Source of the DNA: Azonexus sp.
GTDB taxonomy: Bacteria; Pseudomonadota; Gammaproteobacteria; Burkholderiales; Rhodocyclaceae
Assembly (NCBI GenBank): GCA_031274715.1
Contig: JAISPT010000047.1
Span: forward strand, 1-64,000
Direction of reading: 5' to 3'
Length of the DNA stretch: 64,000 bases
Position 1 is the first letter of the stretch, and each line of letters begins with the position of its first letter. Below are positions 33,599-43,011 of the stretch, piece after piece. A program made the position numbers and the translations under genes. Below the pieces are notes generated by a model, which did not search any database, had not been told where the DNA came from, and was given only the letters and a program-made list of their open reading frames with translations.

Positions 33599-34606
33599 AT
33601 GAGTCAGCTGCCCGACCTGATTTGCCCCGCCGGCAGCCTGCCGGCGCTCAAGGCCGCCGTCGACAACGGGGCCGATGCCGTTTATCTCGGCTACAAGAAC
33701 GATACCAACGCCCGCAACTTCGCCGGTCTGAACTTCGAGGCAAAAGCGCTAGCCGACGGCATCCGCTACGCCCACGGCAAGGGCCGCGAAGTGCTGCTGG
33801 CCATCAACACCTTCGCCCAGGCCGGGCGCGTCGGTGACTGGTACAAGGCCATCGACGCCGCTGTCGACCAGGGCGTGGACGCCATCATCCTGGCCGACGT
33901 CGGGCTGCTCGACTATGCCCGCAACCGCCACCCGCAACAGCGCCTGCATCTGTCGGTGCAAGGCTCGGCCACCAGCTACGAGGCGATCAACTTCTGCCAG
34001 CGCGAATTCGCCATCCGCCGCGCGGTCTTGCCACGGGTGCTGACGCTGGCCCAGGTCGAGCATGTGATCCAAAACACGTCCGTCGAAATCGAGGTGTTCG
34101 GCTTCGGCAGCCTGTGCGTGATGAACGAGGGTCGCTGCTGGCTGTCCTCCTACGCCTGCGGCGAGTCGCCCAATACCGTCGGCGCCTGCTCGCCGGCCAA
34201 GTACGTCAAGTGGGACAAGCGGCCAGGGCGGATGGATACCCGCCTCAACGGCATTCTGATCGACCGTTTCGGCGACGACGAGCCGGCCGGCTACCCGACC
34301 TTGTGCAAGGGCCGCTTCGAGGTCGAAGGCGATACCTATTACGCGCTGGAGGAGCCGACCAGCCTCAACGTGCTGCCGATCCTGCCGGATATCGTCAAGA
34401 TCGGCGTGCGCGCCATCAAGGTCGAGGGCCGCCAGCGCAGCCCGGCTTACGTCACCCAGGTCACCCGCACGCTACGCGCGGCGCTCGATGCACTGCGCGA
34501 CGGTGGCGAGCGCTACCACGTCAAGCCGGCCTGGCAAGCCGAACTGGCCAAGGTCTCCGAAGGCAGCCAGGCAACGCTGGGCGCCTACAACCGGCCGTGG
34601 CGCTGA
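33599..34606 (+). CDS. ubiU: Oxygen-independent ubiquinone hydroxylation protein UbiU
   Basis: A 335-residue U32-peptidase-family protein. ICPAGSLPALKAAVDNGADAVYLG at the N-terminus and the cysteine positions in GSLCVMNEGRCWLSSYACGESPNTVGACSP near residues 170-200 are those of UbiU, which binds a [4Fe-4S] cluster and with UbiV hydroxylates the ubiquinone ring without oxygen. ubiV and ubiT follow on the same strand. The FNR-type promoter upstream fits anaerobic use. Confidence 0.94.
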   Translation: MSQLPDLICPAGSLPALKAAVDNGADAVYLGYKNDTNARNFAGLNFEAKALADGIRYAHGKGREVLLAINTFAQAGRVGDWYKAIDAAVDQGVDAIILADVGLLDYARNRHPQQRLHLSVQGSATSYEAINFCQREFAIRRAVLPRVLTLAQVEHVIQNTSVEIEVFGFGSLCVMNEGRCWLSSYACGESPNTVGACSPAKYVKWDKRPGRMDTRLNGILIDRFGDDEPAGYPTLCKGRFEVEGDTYYALEEPTSLNVLPILPDIVKIGVRAIKVEGRQRSPAYVTQVTRTLRAALDALRDGGERYHVKPAWQAELAKVSEGSQATLGAYNRPWR

Positions 34607-34616
34607 AGGACGCACG

Positions 34617-35504
34617 ATGAAACTCTCCCTAGGCCCGCTGCTCTATTTCTGGCCCAAGGCCGAGGTCATGGAGTTTTACGCCGCAATGGCGCAGAACCCG
34701 GCCCTCGACATCATCTACGTCGGCGAGGTCGTCTGCTCACGCCGCCAGCAATTGCGCACCACCGACTGGATCGGGCTGGCCCGTGACCTGACCGACGCCG
34801 GCAAGGAAGTCGTCGTCTCGGCGCAGGCCCTGCTCGAATCGGAAAGCGATCTGAAAGCGCTACGCCGGCTGATCGACGAAGCCGGCTGCCGGGTCGAGGC
34901 CAACGATCTGGGCGCGGTCAATCTCGTGCACGGCCGTGATTTCGTCGCTGGGCCACACTTGAATATCTACAACGAGGCAACGCTGGCCACCTTCGCCCGC
35001 TACGGCATGAAGCGCTGGGTACCGCCACTGGAAGCGCCGCGTGCGCTGATCGAGACGCTGCATAAGAGCCGCCCGACCGGCGTCGAAACCGAGGTATTCG
35101 CCTTCGGCAAGATCGCCCTGGCCTTCTCGGCGCGCTGCTTCACGGCCCGCCACTACGAGCTGAACAAGGATGACTGCCAGTTCAAGTGTCTCGACCACGC
35201 CGAAGGATTGACGCTGAAAACGCGGGAAGGGCAGGATTTCCTGACCATCAACGGTATCCAGACGATGTCGGCGCAGAGCTACAATCTGCTGCACGAAATG
35301 CCCGACATGCTGACCATGGGTATCGATATCATCCGCCTCAGTCCGCAGCAGCAACACATGCCGGCGATCATCGCCGCCTTCGACGCAGCCCGCCGCGGCG
35401 AAGCGGTCGCGGTCGACAGCAGCGACTGGAACGCCAGCGGCCTGGTCGATGGCTACTGGTTCGGCGCCGCCGGCATCGTCCAGCACCACACGCAACCCGC
35501 CTAA
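34617..35504 (+). CDS. ubiV: Oxygen-independent ubiquinone hydroxylation protein UbiV
   Basis: A 295-residue U32-family partner of UbiU. LSLGPLLYFWPKAEVMEFY at the N-terminus is typical; cysteines in EVVCSRR (near residue 39), SARCFTARHYELNKDDCQFKC (near residues 173-194) are placed to bind the second [4Fe-4S] cluster. It starts 10 bp after ubiU. The start at 34617 matches the family N-terminus; an upstream extension lies inside ubiU. Confidence 0.94.
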   Translation: MKLSLGPLLYFWPKAEVMEFYAAMAQNPALDIIYVGEVVCSRRQQLRTTDWIGLARDLTDAGKEVVVSAQALLESESDLKALRRLIDEAGCRVEANDLGAVNLVHGRDFVAGPHLNIYNEATLATFARYGMKRWVPPLEAPRALIETLHKSRPTGVETEVFAFGKIALAFSARCFTARHYELNKDDCQFKCLDHAEGLTLKTREGQDFLTINGIQTMSAQSYNLLHEMPDMLTMGIDIIRLSPQQQHMPAIIAAFDAARRGEAVAVDSSDWNASGLVDGYWFGAAGIVQHHTQPA

Positions 35505-35520
35505 CCAGGGGAGCCTGACC

Positions 35521-35970
35521 ATGAACACCCATTTCACCATTCCCAAGTTCCGCCTGCCGTCCTTCGTTGCCCGCCTCGGCGAGCGGCTGCCGCAGTGGCC
35601 GCATGCGCTGGCCCTGGTCGCCGGTCTCAACGCGGCGCTGAAGATGAAGCTGCTGCCGGCCAGCGAACTGGCCCTGCTCGAAGACAAGTTGTTCCGCGTA
35701 CGGGTCAACGACACCGGTGGCGAAGCCTCATATACCTATCGGAATGGCCTGTTCCGTCCAGTCTTCCGGCCACAGCGCGAACCCGACCTGGCCTTCGCCG
35801 CCAACCTGTCCGCCTACCTGCAACTGCTCGCCCGCCAGGAAGACCCGGACACATTGTTCTTCAACCGCGAACTGGAAATCACCGGCAATACCGAGCTGGG
35901 CCTGGTGGTCAAGAACATGCTCGACGCCATCGAATGGCCACGCCTCCCCCTGATCCAGACCAGCCACTGA
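35521..35970 (+). CDS. ubiT: Ubiquinone biosynthesis SCP2-domain protein UbiT
   Basis: A 149-residue SCP2-domain lipid-carrier protein. The segments LALVAGLNAAL near residue 31 and ITGNTELGLVVKNMLDAIEW near residue 122 match the family. UbiT is thought to hold hydrophobic ubiquinone intermediates in the anaerobic pathway, as UbiJ does in the aerobic one. GGGGAG lies before the ATG. Third gene of ubiU-ubiV-ubiT. Confidence 0.92.
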   Translation: MNTHFTIPKFRLPSFVARLGERLPQWPHALALVAGLNAALKMKLLPASELALLEDKLFRVRVNDTGGEASYTYRNGLFRPVFRPQREPDLAFAANLSAYLQLLARQEDPDTLFFNRELEITGNTELGLVVKNMLDAIEWPRLPLIQTSH

Positions 35971-35989
35971 GACTGGAAGAAGTCAGTCA

Positions 35990-36009
35990 CCTCGGCATAA
36001 ATACCGAGG
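35990..36009. other. Hairpin after ubiT
   Basis: CCTCGG (35990) and CCGAGG (to 36009) form a 6-bp stem with an 8-nt loop between ubiT and the next gene. There is no T-run after it on either strand, so it is not called a terminator. Confidence 0.4.
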
Positions 36010-36036
36010 CTTCCTCGCCATGAAGCGCTGCTAAAT

Positions 36037-37134
36037 ATGGCGGACGACGGGTGGTACCAGCGTGTAGCGGCAGAGGTAAGGGCTGTTTTTACCACCGGCC
36101 CGCGCCTGGTCGACGAACTCGAATGTGTTGCATCCGTACTGCTCGCTATCGTCTTCGGCCATCTCGCCGACGTGCAGAACATCTCTTGGGCTGCCTTCTC
36201 CGGCTATATGGTGATGCGCGGCCATGTCTCGGAAAGCCTGTGGCGTGGCACGCTGCGCATCATCGGCACCCTCGGCGGCGCACTACTGGCGTTCCTCATC
36301 GTGCCGCAGGTTTGGCACAGTCCGGCAGCCACCGCCGCAGCCTTGGCACTGATTGGCGGCACCTCGATATATGGGGCGCTGATGGGCAGGCACAGCTATG
36401 CCCGGCTATTTGTCGGCCTGACTTTCGCCATGATCCTGCTGGATAAACTCGAACATCCTCAGCATGTCGTGGAGGCTTTCATTTCGACGCGGATACGCGA
36501 AACCGCTGCCGGTACGCTTGCCTGCATCCTGGTCAGCATGATCTCGACCTTCACGCTGCGACAACGCTGGCCCGGTTTGCCCAGTCCGCCGCCGCCCCGT
36601 TTCAGTTGGCTACCGGACGCCGCCCGCCACGCCAGCCAAGGCGCCATAGCCCTTGCCATCCTGCCCTTCCTCTGGGCGGCCTTCCAGATTCCGCAGCTTT
36701 CGCAAGCTGCCATCACCATCATGGCGCTGATGCTCATCCCCTTGAGTGGCATTGGCAAAAGTGGCTTTCGGCCAGTGAGCCGACGCATCGCTCTGCGGGT
36801 GATCGGCTGTGCCTCTGGCGCGGCGTTCGCCGCAGCATTCCTGCTTTTGGCGCATGTCTCAGCGTATGTTGCCACCCCCGTACTGATTGCCGGAATGGCG
36901 CTTGGCGTGATGCTGGGCCGGCATATCGAGAACGGCAAAAGTGCCTTTGCCTACGGAGGAACCCAGTTTGTGCTGGTCATCTTGGTCACGCTGGTGCCCG
37001 ACAGCTACCTGCATGCCGAGCTTGCCCCCGGCATCGCGCGGCTCACCGGCAGTCTGGTTGGCATCCTGCTCCTGCTGCCCGTGCTCGCCGGATGGCACTT
37101 GGTCGTGGGCATGATAGAGAAACGCTCACCCTAA
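36037..37134 (+). CDS. FUSC family membrane protein (aromatic acid exporter-like)
   Basis: A 365-residue membrane protein with two blocks of hydrophobic segments (about residues 30-180 and 210-360), the duplicated FUSC-domain layout of YccS/AaeB-like proteins but without the long cytoplasmic domains. RIRETAAGTLACILVS near residue 151 is a typical family segment. Transport of aromatic acids is a guess from the family name; the substrate is unknown. No regulator or membrane-fusion partner is next to it. Confidence 0.8.
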   Translation: MADDGWYQRVAAEVRAVFTTGPRLVDELECVASVLLAIVFGHLADVQNISWAAFSGYMVMRGHVSESLWRGTLRIIGTLGGALLAFLIVPQVWHSPAATAAALALIGGTSIYGALMGRHSYARLFVGLTFAMILLDKLEHPQHVVEAFISTRIRETAAGTLACILVSMISTFTLRQRWPGLPSPPPPRFSWLPDAARHASQGAIALAILPFLWAAFQIPQLSQAAITIMALMLIPLSGIGKSGFRPVSRRIALRVIGCASGAAFAAAFLLLAHVSAYVATPVLIAGMALGVMLGRHIENGKSAFAYGGTQFVLVILVTLVPDSYLHAELAPGIARLTGSLVGILLLLPVLAGWHLVVGMIEKRSP

Positions 37135-37240
37135 TTCCGACGCCGGACTTCAAGGATTTTGCTGGCGCTGCGGGTTGCACAGCTATTGCAGGCATCTTGC
37201 CTTGCTTTGCGGCCACCGTTAACAAGGGGAGAACGGAGGC

Positions 37241-37263
37241 AAAAAAAGGAGGCCGAAGCCTCC
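37241..37263 (-). terminator. Intrinsic terminator of phaC
   Basis: Read on the minus strand, GGAGGC-TTCG-GCCTCC forms a 6-bp stem with a stable TTCG tetraloop, directly followed by seven T. It lies 28 bp after the phaC stop. Confidence 0.92.
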
Positions 37264-37291
37264 CGTTTGATGTTCGGAACCCTGTCTCGAT

Positions 37292-39124
37292 TCAGGACTT
37301 TTTCTGGGCGTCCAGACGGAATTTGACGTAGCTGCCCGGTGCTGGTTCGATGACCTTGAGGGAACCGGCTTCGGGCTGGCGAGCTTTGACCTTGGTCGAA
37401 CCGCCCGGCAGCGCGGTGACCCACTGATTCCAATGGGTCCACCATGAACCGGCATTCTGCGTGGCACCGGCCAGGAAGTCCTCCGGGCTCTCCGGCAGGT
37501 TGCCGTCGGTGGCGTCATTGATCCAGTAGCCATACTTGTTGGCGACCGGCGGATTGACGATGCCGGCAATATGGCCGGAGCCGCCGAGCACGAATTTGGT
37601 CGGACCGGACGGCAGGCGGGCGCCCATGTAGGTGCTCTTCCAGGGTGCGATATGGTCCTCGATGGTGGAGATGAAGTAGCACGGCGTCTTGACCTTGCTA
37701 ATGTCGATCTTGACACCGCCGATGGTAAGACCGCCCGGATCCTTCAACTTGTTGGCCAGATACATATTGCGCAGATAGTAGCTGTGCATCGCCGCCGGCA
37801 TGCGCGTCGAGTCGGAGTTCCAGTAAAGCAGATCGAACGGGAACGGATCCTTGCCCATCAAGTAGTTGTTGACCACAAAGGACCAGATCAGGTCGTTGGC
37901 ACGCAGCATGTTGAAGGTGGTGGCCATTTCCGCCCCTTCCAGGAAGCCACGCTCATTCATTTTCTTTTCGAGGCCGGCGACGCTCCCCTCGTCGAGGAAA
38001 ACGCCGAGTTCGCCCGGCTCGGAAAAGTCGATCATGGAGGTGAAGAAGGTCGCGGAATTGACGCGCTTGTCTTTCTTCGCCGTCATCCAGGCGAGCATGG
38101 TCATCAACAGCGTACCACCCAGGCAGTAGCCGGCCATGTTGATGCTGTCCTCGCCGGTGTGGGCACAGACCTGGTTGACGGCCTCGAGCGCGCCTTCCAG
38201 CAAATAATTCTCGAAGGATTTCTCGGCCAACTTCTCGTCCGGGTTGACCCAGGACATGATGAAGGTGGTGTGGCCCTGGTCGGTCGCCCATTTGACCAGC
38301 GAGTTCTTCTCGCGCAGGTCGAGGATGTAGTACTTGTTGATCCACGGCGGGACGATCAGGAAGGGTTTCTTGTACTGATCCGGCGTCTGCGGGTCGTACT
38401 GGATCAACTGGAACAATTCGTTCTGGAAAATCACCTTGCCCGGTGTCGTGGCGACATTCTTGCCCATCTCGAAGGCCGAGGTGTCGGTCATGCGAATGCG
38501 CAACTGGCCATCGCCGGATTCGACATCGTGCAACAGGTTGTTGAGGCCCTTGATCAGGTTCTGGCCGTGCGACTTGACGGTTTCACGGAAGACTTCCGGA
38601 TTGGTCAACGCGAAGTTGGACGGCGACAGCGCATCAATGTACTGACGGGTGAAGAAATTGACCTTCTGCTGCGTCGCTTCGTCCAGGCCATCGGTACCGG
38701 CGACGGTGTCGTGGATATGACGGGCAGTGATCAGGTAGGACTGCTTGACGAAGTCGAACAGGAAATGCTGCTCCCATTCCTCGTCCTTGAAGCGGTTGTC
38801 ACCCTTCTTCGGCGCCGCCACTGGCGCCTGGACCGTGACGCCCATCATCTTCATCGAGGTGTTCTGCCACAGCGAGAAGTAGTCCCACATCATGTTCATC
38901 TGGGTCTGGGCCATCTTGTACGGATTGGCCAGCAGGCGTGCCGACAAATCCATGAAGGCCCGGGCCACGCCCAGTTCGTCGCTCGGCGTATCGACGCCTT
39001 CCTTGGCCTTCTTTTCCATGAACTGAGTGATCACCCGCGAGGCGCGCTGGGCGACCTCGGCATAGGTCTTGGCTATCTCGGCCGGATCTGGCAGGTTGCA
39101 TTGTTCTTCGGTTTGCTGCGACAT
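37292..39124 (-). CDS. phaC: Class I polyhydroxyalkanoate synthase
   Basis: A 610-residue enzyme that polymerises (R)-3-hydroxyacyl-CoA on the granule surface. The lipase-like box GYCLGG has the catalytic cysteine at residue 334; the Asp in STIEDHIAPW and the His in GGSGHIAGI complete the triad. The helical N-terminal domain (residues 1-200) and length match class I synthases. It carries its own terminator and has no phaA or phaB immediately beside it; a thiolase lies 2.7 kb away on the other strand. Confidence 0.97.
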   Translation of the reverse strand: MSQQTEEQCNLPDPAEIAKTYAEVAQRASRVITQFMEKKAKEGVDTPSDELGVARAFMDLSARLLANPYKMAQTQMNMMWDYFSLWQNTSMKMMGVTVQAPVAAPKKGDNRFKDEEWEQHFLFDFVKQSYLITARHIHDTVAGTDGLDEATQQKVNFFTRQYIDALSPSNFALTNPEVFRETVKSHGQNLIKGLNNLLHDVESGDGQLRIRMTDTSAFEMGKNVATTPGKVIFQNELFQLIQYDPQTPDQYKKPFLIVPPWINKYYILDLREKNSLVKWATDQGHTTFIMSWVNPDEKLAEKSFENYLLEGALEAVNQVCAHTGEDSINMAGYCLGGTLLMTMLAWMTAKKDKRVNSATFFTSMIDFSEPGELGVFLDEGSVAGLEKKMNERGFLEGAEMATTFNMLRANDLIWSFVVNNYLMGKDPFPFDLLYWNSDSTRMPAAMHSYYLRNMYLANKLKDPGGLTIGGVKIDISKVKTPCYFISTIEDHIAPWKSTYMGARLPSGPTKFVLGGSGHIAGIVNPPVANKYGYWINDATDGNLPESPEDFLAGATQNAGSWWTHWNQWVTALPGGSTKVKARQPEAGSLKVIEPAPGSYVKFRLDAQKKS

Positions 39125-39159
39125 ATGTGAATCCCCCTCTGTCAGTGCGCGGCGGCGTG

Positions 39160-40185
39160 CTAGCGCGGCCGCTGGAATCGAATCACGCCATCGGCGTCGT
39201 CTCTACGCGACAGCCGACCGGCTTGCTCCAGATAGTTCAGATGGGCAATCGCTTCACCCATCGCAAACATCGTTTGATGCGTATCGAGCGCCCGCTGGAA
39301 CAAAACTTCGAGCACTCCGGCCGCGCTCTGCGGCGCGTCTTGACAGCTGTCCTCCAGTACCCGCAGGCGTTCACCGTGGTGCGCGTGCAGCGCCTGGACC
39401 CGAGCCGCCATCCCGTAAAAAGGCAGTCCGTGCGAAGGCAGTACCAACGTATCGTCGTCCGGAATTTCGCGCACCAGATCATCCAGCGAATCCAGATACC
39501 AACGCAGGGCATCGGCATCGGGCGTCGCCGCGAAAACACTGATGTTGGTGGAAATTTTCGGCAACAGCATGTCGCCTGAAATTAACACGCCGAGTTCGGC
39601 ACAGTAAAGCGCCAGATGCTCCGGCGCGTGGCCGTAGCCGATCAACACCCGCCAGCCCCGGCCGCCGATGCCGACGACGTCACCGGCGCGCAGGCGATGG
39701 TAATGTTCGGGCAGCGCCGGCACCGCCTGGCGGTAGCCGGGACCGTGCTGCGCGAACTTGTCCAGACGCGCCTCGTCCAGCCCGTGGCGGCGGAACTGCT
39801 CGACCATGAAGCGGGCGCCGTGACCGCCCACTTCGTGCCACACCGCATGAGCAGTGAGGAACTCGCTGCTGGTCATCCACAGGGCGGCGCCGGTCTCCGC
39901 CAGTAGCCAGGTGGCGAGGCCCAGATGATCAGGGTGAAAGTGGGTGACGATCAGCCGGCGTACTGGCCCGTCTAGGCTGGCAATGACTTGGCGCCAGGTG
40001 GCACGCACGGCATCGTCGGGGAAACCGGTATCGACGATGGTCCAGCCATCGCCGTCACGCAGCAGCCACAGGTTGATGTGATCGAGCTGGAAGGGCAACG
40101 GCATGCGCAGCCAGAAGACGCCGGGAGCAACTTCGATACGCTCACCAGCAGCCGGCGGCGCAGCATGGGGGTAACGCGGGAACAT
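39160..40185 (-). CDS. Metallo-beta-lactamase-fold hydrolase
   Basis: A 341-residue protein with the zinc motif THFHPDHLG (HxHxDH) near residue 82, a later GYGHAPEHLALY histidine and the SGDMLLP aspartate. The C-terminal third (residues 250-341) is helical, with a winged-helix-like ending, as in lactonase/thioesterase-type family members. The start at 40185 has GGTTGCTCC upstream on its strand, a weak site. It lies 35 bp upstream of phaC on the same strand, so the two may be transcribed together. The substrate is unknown. Confidence 0.85.
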   Translation of the reverse strand: MFPRYPHAAPPAAGERIEVAPGVFWLRMPLPFQLDHINLWLLRDGDGWTIVDTGFPDDAVRATWRQVIASLDGPVRRLIVTHFHPDHLGLATWLLAETGAALWMTSSEFLTAHAVWHEVGGHGARFMVEQFRRHGLDEARLDKFAQHGPGYRQAVPALPEHYHRLRAGDVVGIGGRGWRVLIGYGHAPEHLALYCAELGVLISGDMLLPKISTNISVFAATPDADALRWYLDSLDDLVREIPDDDTLVLPSHGLPFYGMAARVQALHAHHGERLRVLEDSCQDAPQSAAGVLEVLFQRALDTHQTMFAMGEAIAHLNYLEQAGRLSRRDDADGVIRFQRPR

Positions 40186-40288
40186 GGAGCAACCTGCGAT
40201 GGGAGACGGGCAAATTACCATACGGTAGCGGATTGAAAAACGTCCCCGTCTCTGCTCTACTCTGTCCGAGCTTTTCGAGGACCGCCGC

Positions 40289-40552
40289 GTGAACCAGCAG
40301 GCCACCATCTTCGCCATCTCCGACTGCATTCGCGCGCTCAGCCAGGATGCCGCCGGCACCATTCTGTACGCTGCCGAAAAGGCCGCCTGGATGGCCAGCG
40401 AGATGACCCAAGCGTGCGGCGGAATGGGCTGCATTAATGACGCCCGGATCAGGCGCCTGGGGCGGGATGTTAAGCTCTATAAAATCGGCGCCGGCACTTC
40501 CGAAATCCGCCGCCTGTTGATCGGCCGCGAACGGTTCGCGGAAACCACATGA
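40289..40552 (+). pseudogene. C-terminal remnant of an acyl-CoA dehydrogenase
   Basis: Eighty-seven codons match the last helix bundle of isovaleryl-CoA-type dehydrogenases: ILYAAEKAAWMASEM, CGGMGCINDARIRRL, and the ending KIGAGTSEIRRLLIGRERF. The FAD and substrate domains (about 300 residues) are missing, and no upstream continuation is visible. The ATG and a plausible ribosome site are probably chance. The intact acyl-CoA dehydrogenase at 44.4 kb is a different gene. Confidence 0.8.
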
Positions 40553-40603
40553 CACGCTCCCGCCGGGTTCCGGACCGGGATCCAGCAAAGGAGCTGAACA
40601 GCC

Positions 40604-41746
40604 ATGACCCTGACCCTACGCACCCTCACCGCCAACGACAGCGAAGCTATCGAGCAGGTCCGCCAGTATTTCCGCAATTACGCGGCCTGGCTGGGCGTCG
40701 ATCTGTCGTACCAGAATTTCGACCAGGAAATGGCCTCACTGCCCGGCGCCTACGCAATGCCGGAAGGCCGCCTGTTCTTCGCCGAAATCGACGGCCGGCC
40801 GGCCGGCTGCGTCGGGGTCCGCCGCTTCTCCGAAGGTATCTGCGAAATGAAGCGCCTCTACGTCGACCCGGCCGAGCGCGGCCATGGTGTCGGCCGGGCG
40901 CTGGTGCTGGCGGCAATCAAGTCGGCCAAGGAAATCGGCTACAAGCGGCTGCTGCTCGACACCCTGCCGAACATGCGCATGGCCGTGAAGCTGTACCGCG
41001 AACTGGGCTTCAACGAGGCGCCGGCCTATTACCCGACGCCGGTCGAGAACACGGTCTCTCTCACCCTGGACCTCGACAATTGGTCGGAAGCGGAAATCCG
41101 CAACGAGAACCTGTCCCACCTGTTCGACTACAACCGGGCCTGGGCGCGCCAGATGCGCGAAATCGACCCGACCTATTTCGACAAGCTGGCCCAGTTGCAG
41201 GCGCCGGAATTCCTGTGGATCGGCTGTTCCGATTCCCGCGTGCCGGCCAACCAGATCGTCGGCCTGCTGCCCGGCGAGGTCTTCGTCCACCGCAACATTG
41301 CCAACGTCGTCGTCCATACCGATCTCAACTGCCTGTCGGTCATCCAGTACGCGGTCGACGTGCTGAAGGTCAAGCACATCATGGTCGTCGGCCACTACGG
41401 CTGCGGCGGCGTACAGGCCGCGCTCAACCGTGCTCGCGTCGGCATCGTCGACCTGTGGCTGCGCCATGTGCACGACGTGCACAACAAGCATATGGCCGCC
41501 GTCGACAAGCTGCCGCCGGAAAAACGCCACGATCGCCTGTGCGAACTCAACGTGCTCGAACAGGTGGTCAACGTCTGCCACAACCCTGTCGTCCAGGACG
41601 CCTGGCAGCGCGGCCAGCAACTGACCGTGCACGGCTGGATCTACGGCCTCAAGGACGGTCACATGCACAACCTCGGCATCACCGTAGACACCTTCGGCGA
41701 CCTGCCGGCCCGCTACGACGCGGCGCTCAAGGCCCTTGAGGACTGA
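40604..41746 (+). CDS. GNAT N-acetyltransferase fused to beta-carbonic anhydrase
   Basis: A single 380-residue frame with two enzyme domains. Residues 1-155 are a GNAT domain: acetyl-CoA loop RGHGVG at 92-97 after CEMKRLYVDP, and the LYRELGF ending near residue 135. Residues about 165-380 are a full-length beta-carbonic anhydrase: zinc ligands C208, H264 and C267, with the Asp-Arg pair in CSDSR (D210, R212), and the LNVLEQVVNV and HGWIYGLKDG segments near the end. No frame break lies between them. The AAGGAG-type site before the ATG at 40604 supports the fused start. Each half looks active; how they work together is unknown. Confidence 0.93.
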   Translation: MTLTLRTLTANDSEAIEQVRQYFRNYAAWLGVDLSYQNFDQEMASLPGAYAMPEGRLFFAEIDGRPAGCVGVRRFSEGICEMKRLYVDPAERGHGVGRALVLAAIKSAKEIGYKRLLLDTLPNMRMAVKLYRELGFNEAPAYYPTPVENTVSLTLDLDNWSEAEIRNENLSHLFDYNRAWARQMREIDPTYFDKLAQLQAPEFLWIGCSDSRVPANQIVGLLPGEVFVHRNIANVVVHTDLNCLSVIQYAVDVLKVKHIMVVGHYGCGGVQAALNRARVGIVDLWLRHVHDVHNKHMAAVDKLPPEKRHDRLCELNVLEQVVNVCHNPVVQDAWQRGQQLTVHGWIYGLKDGHMHNLGITVDTFGDLPARYDAALKALED

Positions 41747-41785
41747 TTTCGCATTCCCACAACGAACCAGCAAGGAGAGAACAAC

Positions 41786-42976
41786 ATGCAAGATCCGATC
41801 GTCATCGTTTCCGCCGTCCGCACTCCGATGGGCAGTTTCCAGGGCGCTTTTTCCAGCCTGACCGCCGCCAACCTGGGCGCCGTCGCGGTCAAGGCCGCCA
41901 TTGAGCGCGCCGGCCTCGACGCCAACCTGGTGGACGAAGTGCTGCTCGGTTGCGTGCTGCAGGCCGGCCAGGGCCAGGCCCCGGCCCGCCAGGCCGCGTT
42001 GCAGGCCGGGCTGCCGCTGACCGCCGGCTGCGCCACCATCCACAAGGTCTGCGGCTCGGCCATGAAGGCCGCCATGCTCGGCCATGACGGCATCCTCGCC
42101 GGTTCCTACAACGTCGCCGTGGTCGGTGGCATGGAGTCGATGACCAACGCCCCCTACCTGCTGCCCAAGGCCCGCGGCGGCTATCGCCTCGGCCACGGCC
42201 AGTTGATGGACCACATGTTCCTGGACGGCCTGGAAGATGCCTATTCGAAGGAAAACCGCGGCCGCCTGATGGGCACCTTCGCCGAAGAATGCGCCGCCAG
42301 CTACGGCTTCACCCGCGAAGCGCAGGACGAATTCGCCATCCGCTCGACCACCCGCGCCATCGAAGCCAGCAACAATGGCAGCTTCGCCTGGGAAATCGCC
42401 CCGGTCACCGTCGCCGGCAGAAAGGGCGACGTCGTCGTGGACAAGGACGAAGGCCCGTTCGCGGTCAACGTCGACAAGATCCCGACGCTGAAGCCGGCCT
42501 TCAAGAAGGATGGCACGGTCACCGCCGCCAACTCCTCGTCGATTTCCGACGGCGCCGCCGCACTGGTGCTGATGCGTGCCTCGCAAGCCGAAAAACTGGG
42601 CCTGCAGCCGCTCGCCCGTATCGTCGGCCACACCACCAACGCTGGCCTGCCAGCACTGTTCCCGTCGGCCCCGGTCGGCTCGATGCAGAAGCTGTTCGCC
42701 AAGACCGGCTGGACGGCCGACTCGGTCGACCTGTACGAGATCAACGAAGCTTTTGCCGTGGTCACCATGGCCGCGCTGCACGATCTCAAGCTCGACCCGG
42801 CCAAGGTCAACGTGCATGGCGGCGCTTGCGCGCTCGGCCACCCGATCGGCGCTTCCGGTGCTCGCATCATGGTCAGCCTGCTCGGCGCGCTGAAGAAGTA
42901 CGGCAAGAAGCGCGGCGTTGCCTCGCTGTGCATCGGCGGCGGCGAAGCCACAGCGCTGGCGGTGGAAATGCTCTGA
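41786..42976 (+). CDS. Acetyl-CoA C-acetyltransferase (thiolase)
   Basis: A 396-residue thiolase. The acyl-accepting cysteine lies in HKVCGSAMKA near residue 88, NEAFAVVTM holds the His/Asn region near residue 318, and GGACALGHPIGASGAR near residue 345 and CIGGGEA near residue 378 complete the active site. It makes or splits acetoacetyl-CoA, for PHB synthesis or ketone-body and leucine breakdown. AAGGAGAG precedes the ATG. A perfect hairpin follows the stop. Confidence 0.94.
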   Translation: MQDPIVIVSAVRTPMGSFQGAFSSLTAANLGAVAVKAAIERAGLDANLVDEVLLGCVLQAGQGQAPARQAALQAGLPLTAGCATIHKVCGSAMKAAMLGHDGILAGSYNVAVVGGMESMTNAPYLLPKARGGYRLGHGQLMDHMFLDGLEDAYSKENRGRLMGTFAEECAASYGFTREAQDEFAIRSTTRAIEASNNGSFAWEIAPVTVAGRKGDVVVDKDEGPFAVNVDKIPTLKPAFKKDGTVTAANSSSISDGAAALVLMRASQAEKLGLQPLARIVGHTTNAGLPALFPSAPVGSMQKLFAKTGWTADSVDLYEINEAFAVVTMAALHDLKLDPAKVNVHGGACALGHPIGASGARIMVSLLGALKKYGKKRGVASLCIGGGEATALAVEML

Positions 42977-43011
42977 TTTCCTCCGGCGCCGGATGGGCCA
43001 GTTCGCTGATC

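Noticed and set aside
35990..36009. Intrinsic terminator after ubiT
   Set aside because: The stem is only 6 bp and no T-run follows on either strand, so it is recorded only as a hairpin.
37571..39130. A 519-codon open frame on the plus strand
   Set aside because: It mirrors phaC, which has intact catalytic motifs and its own terminator.
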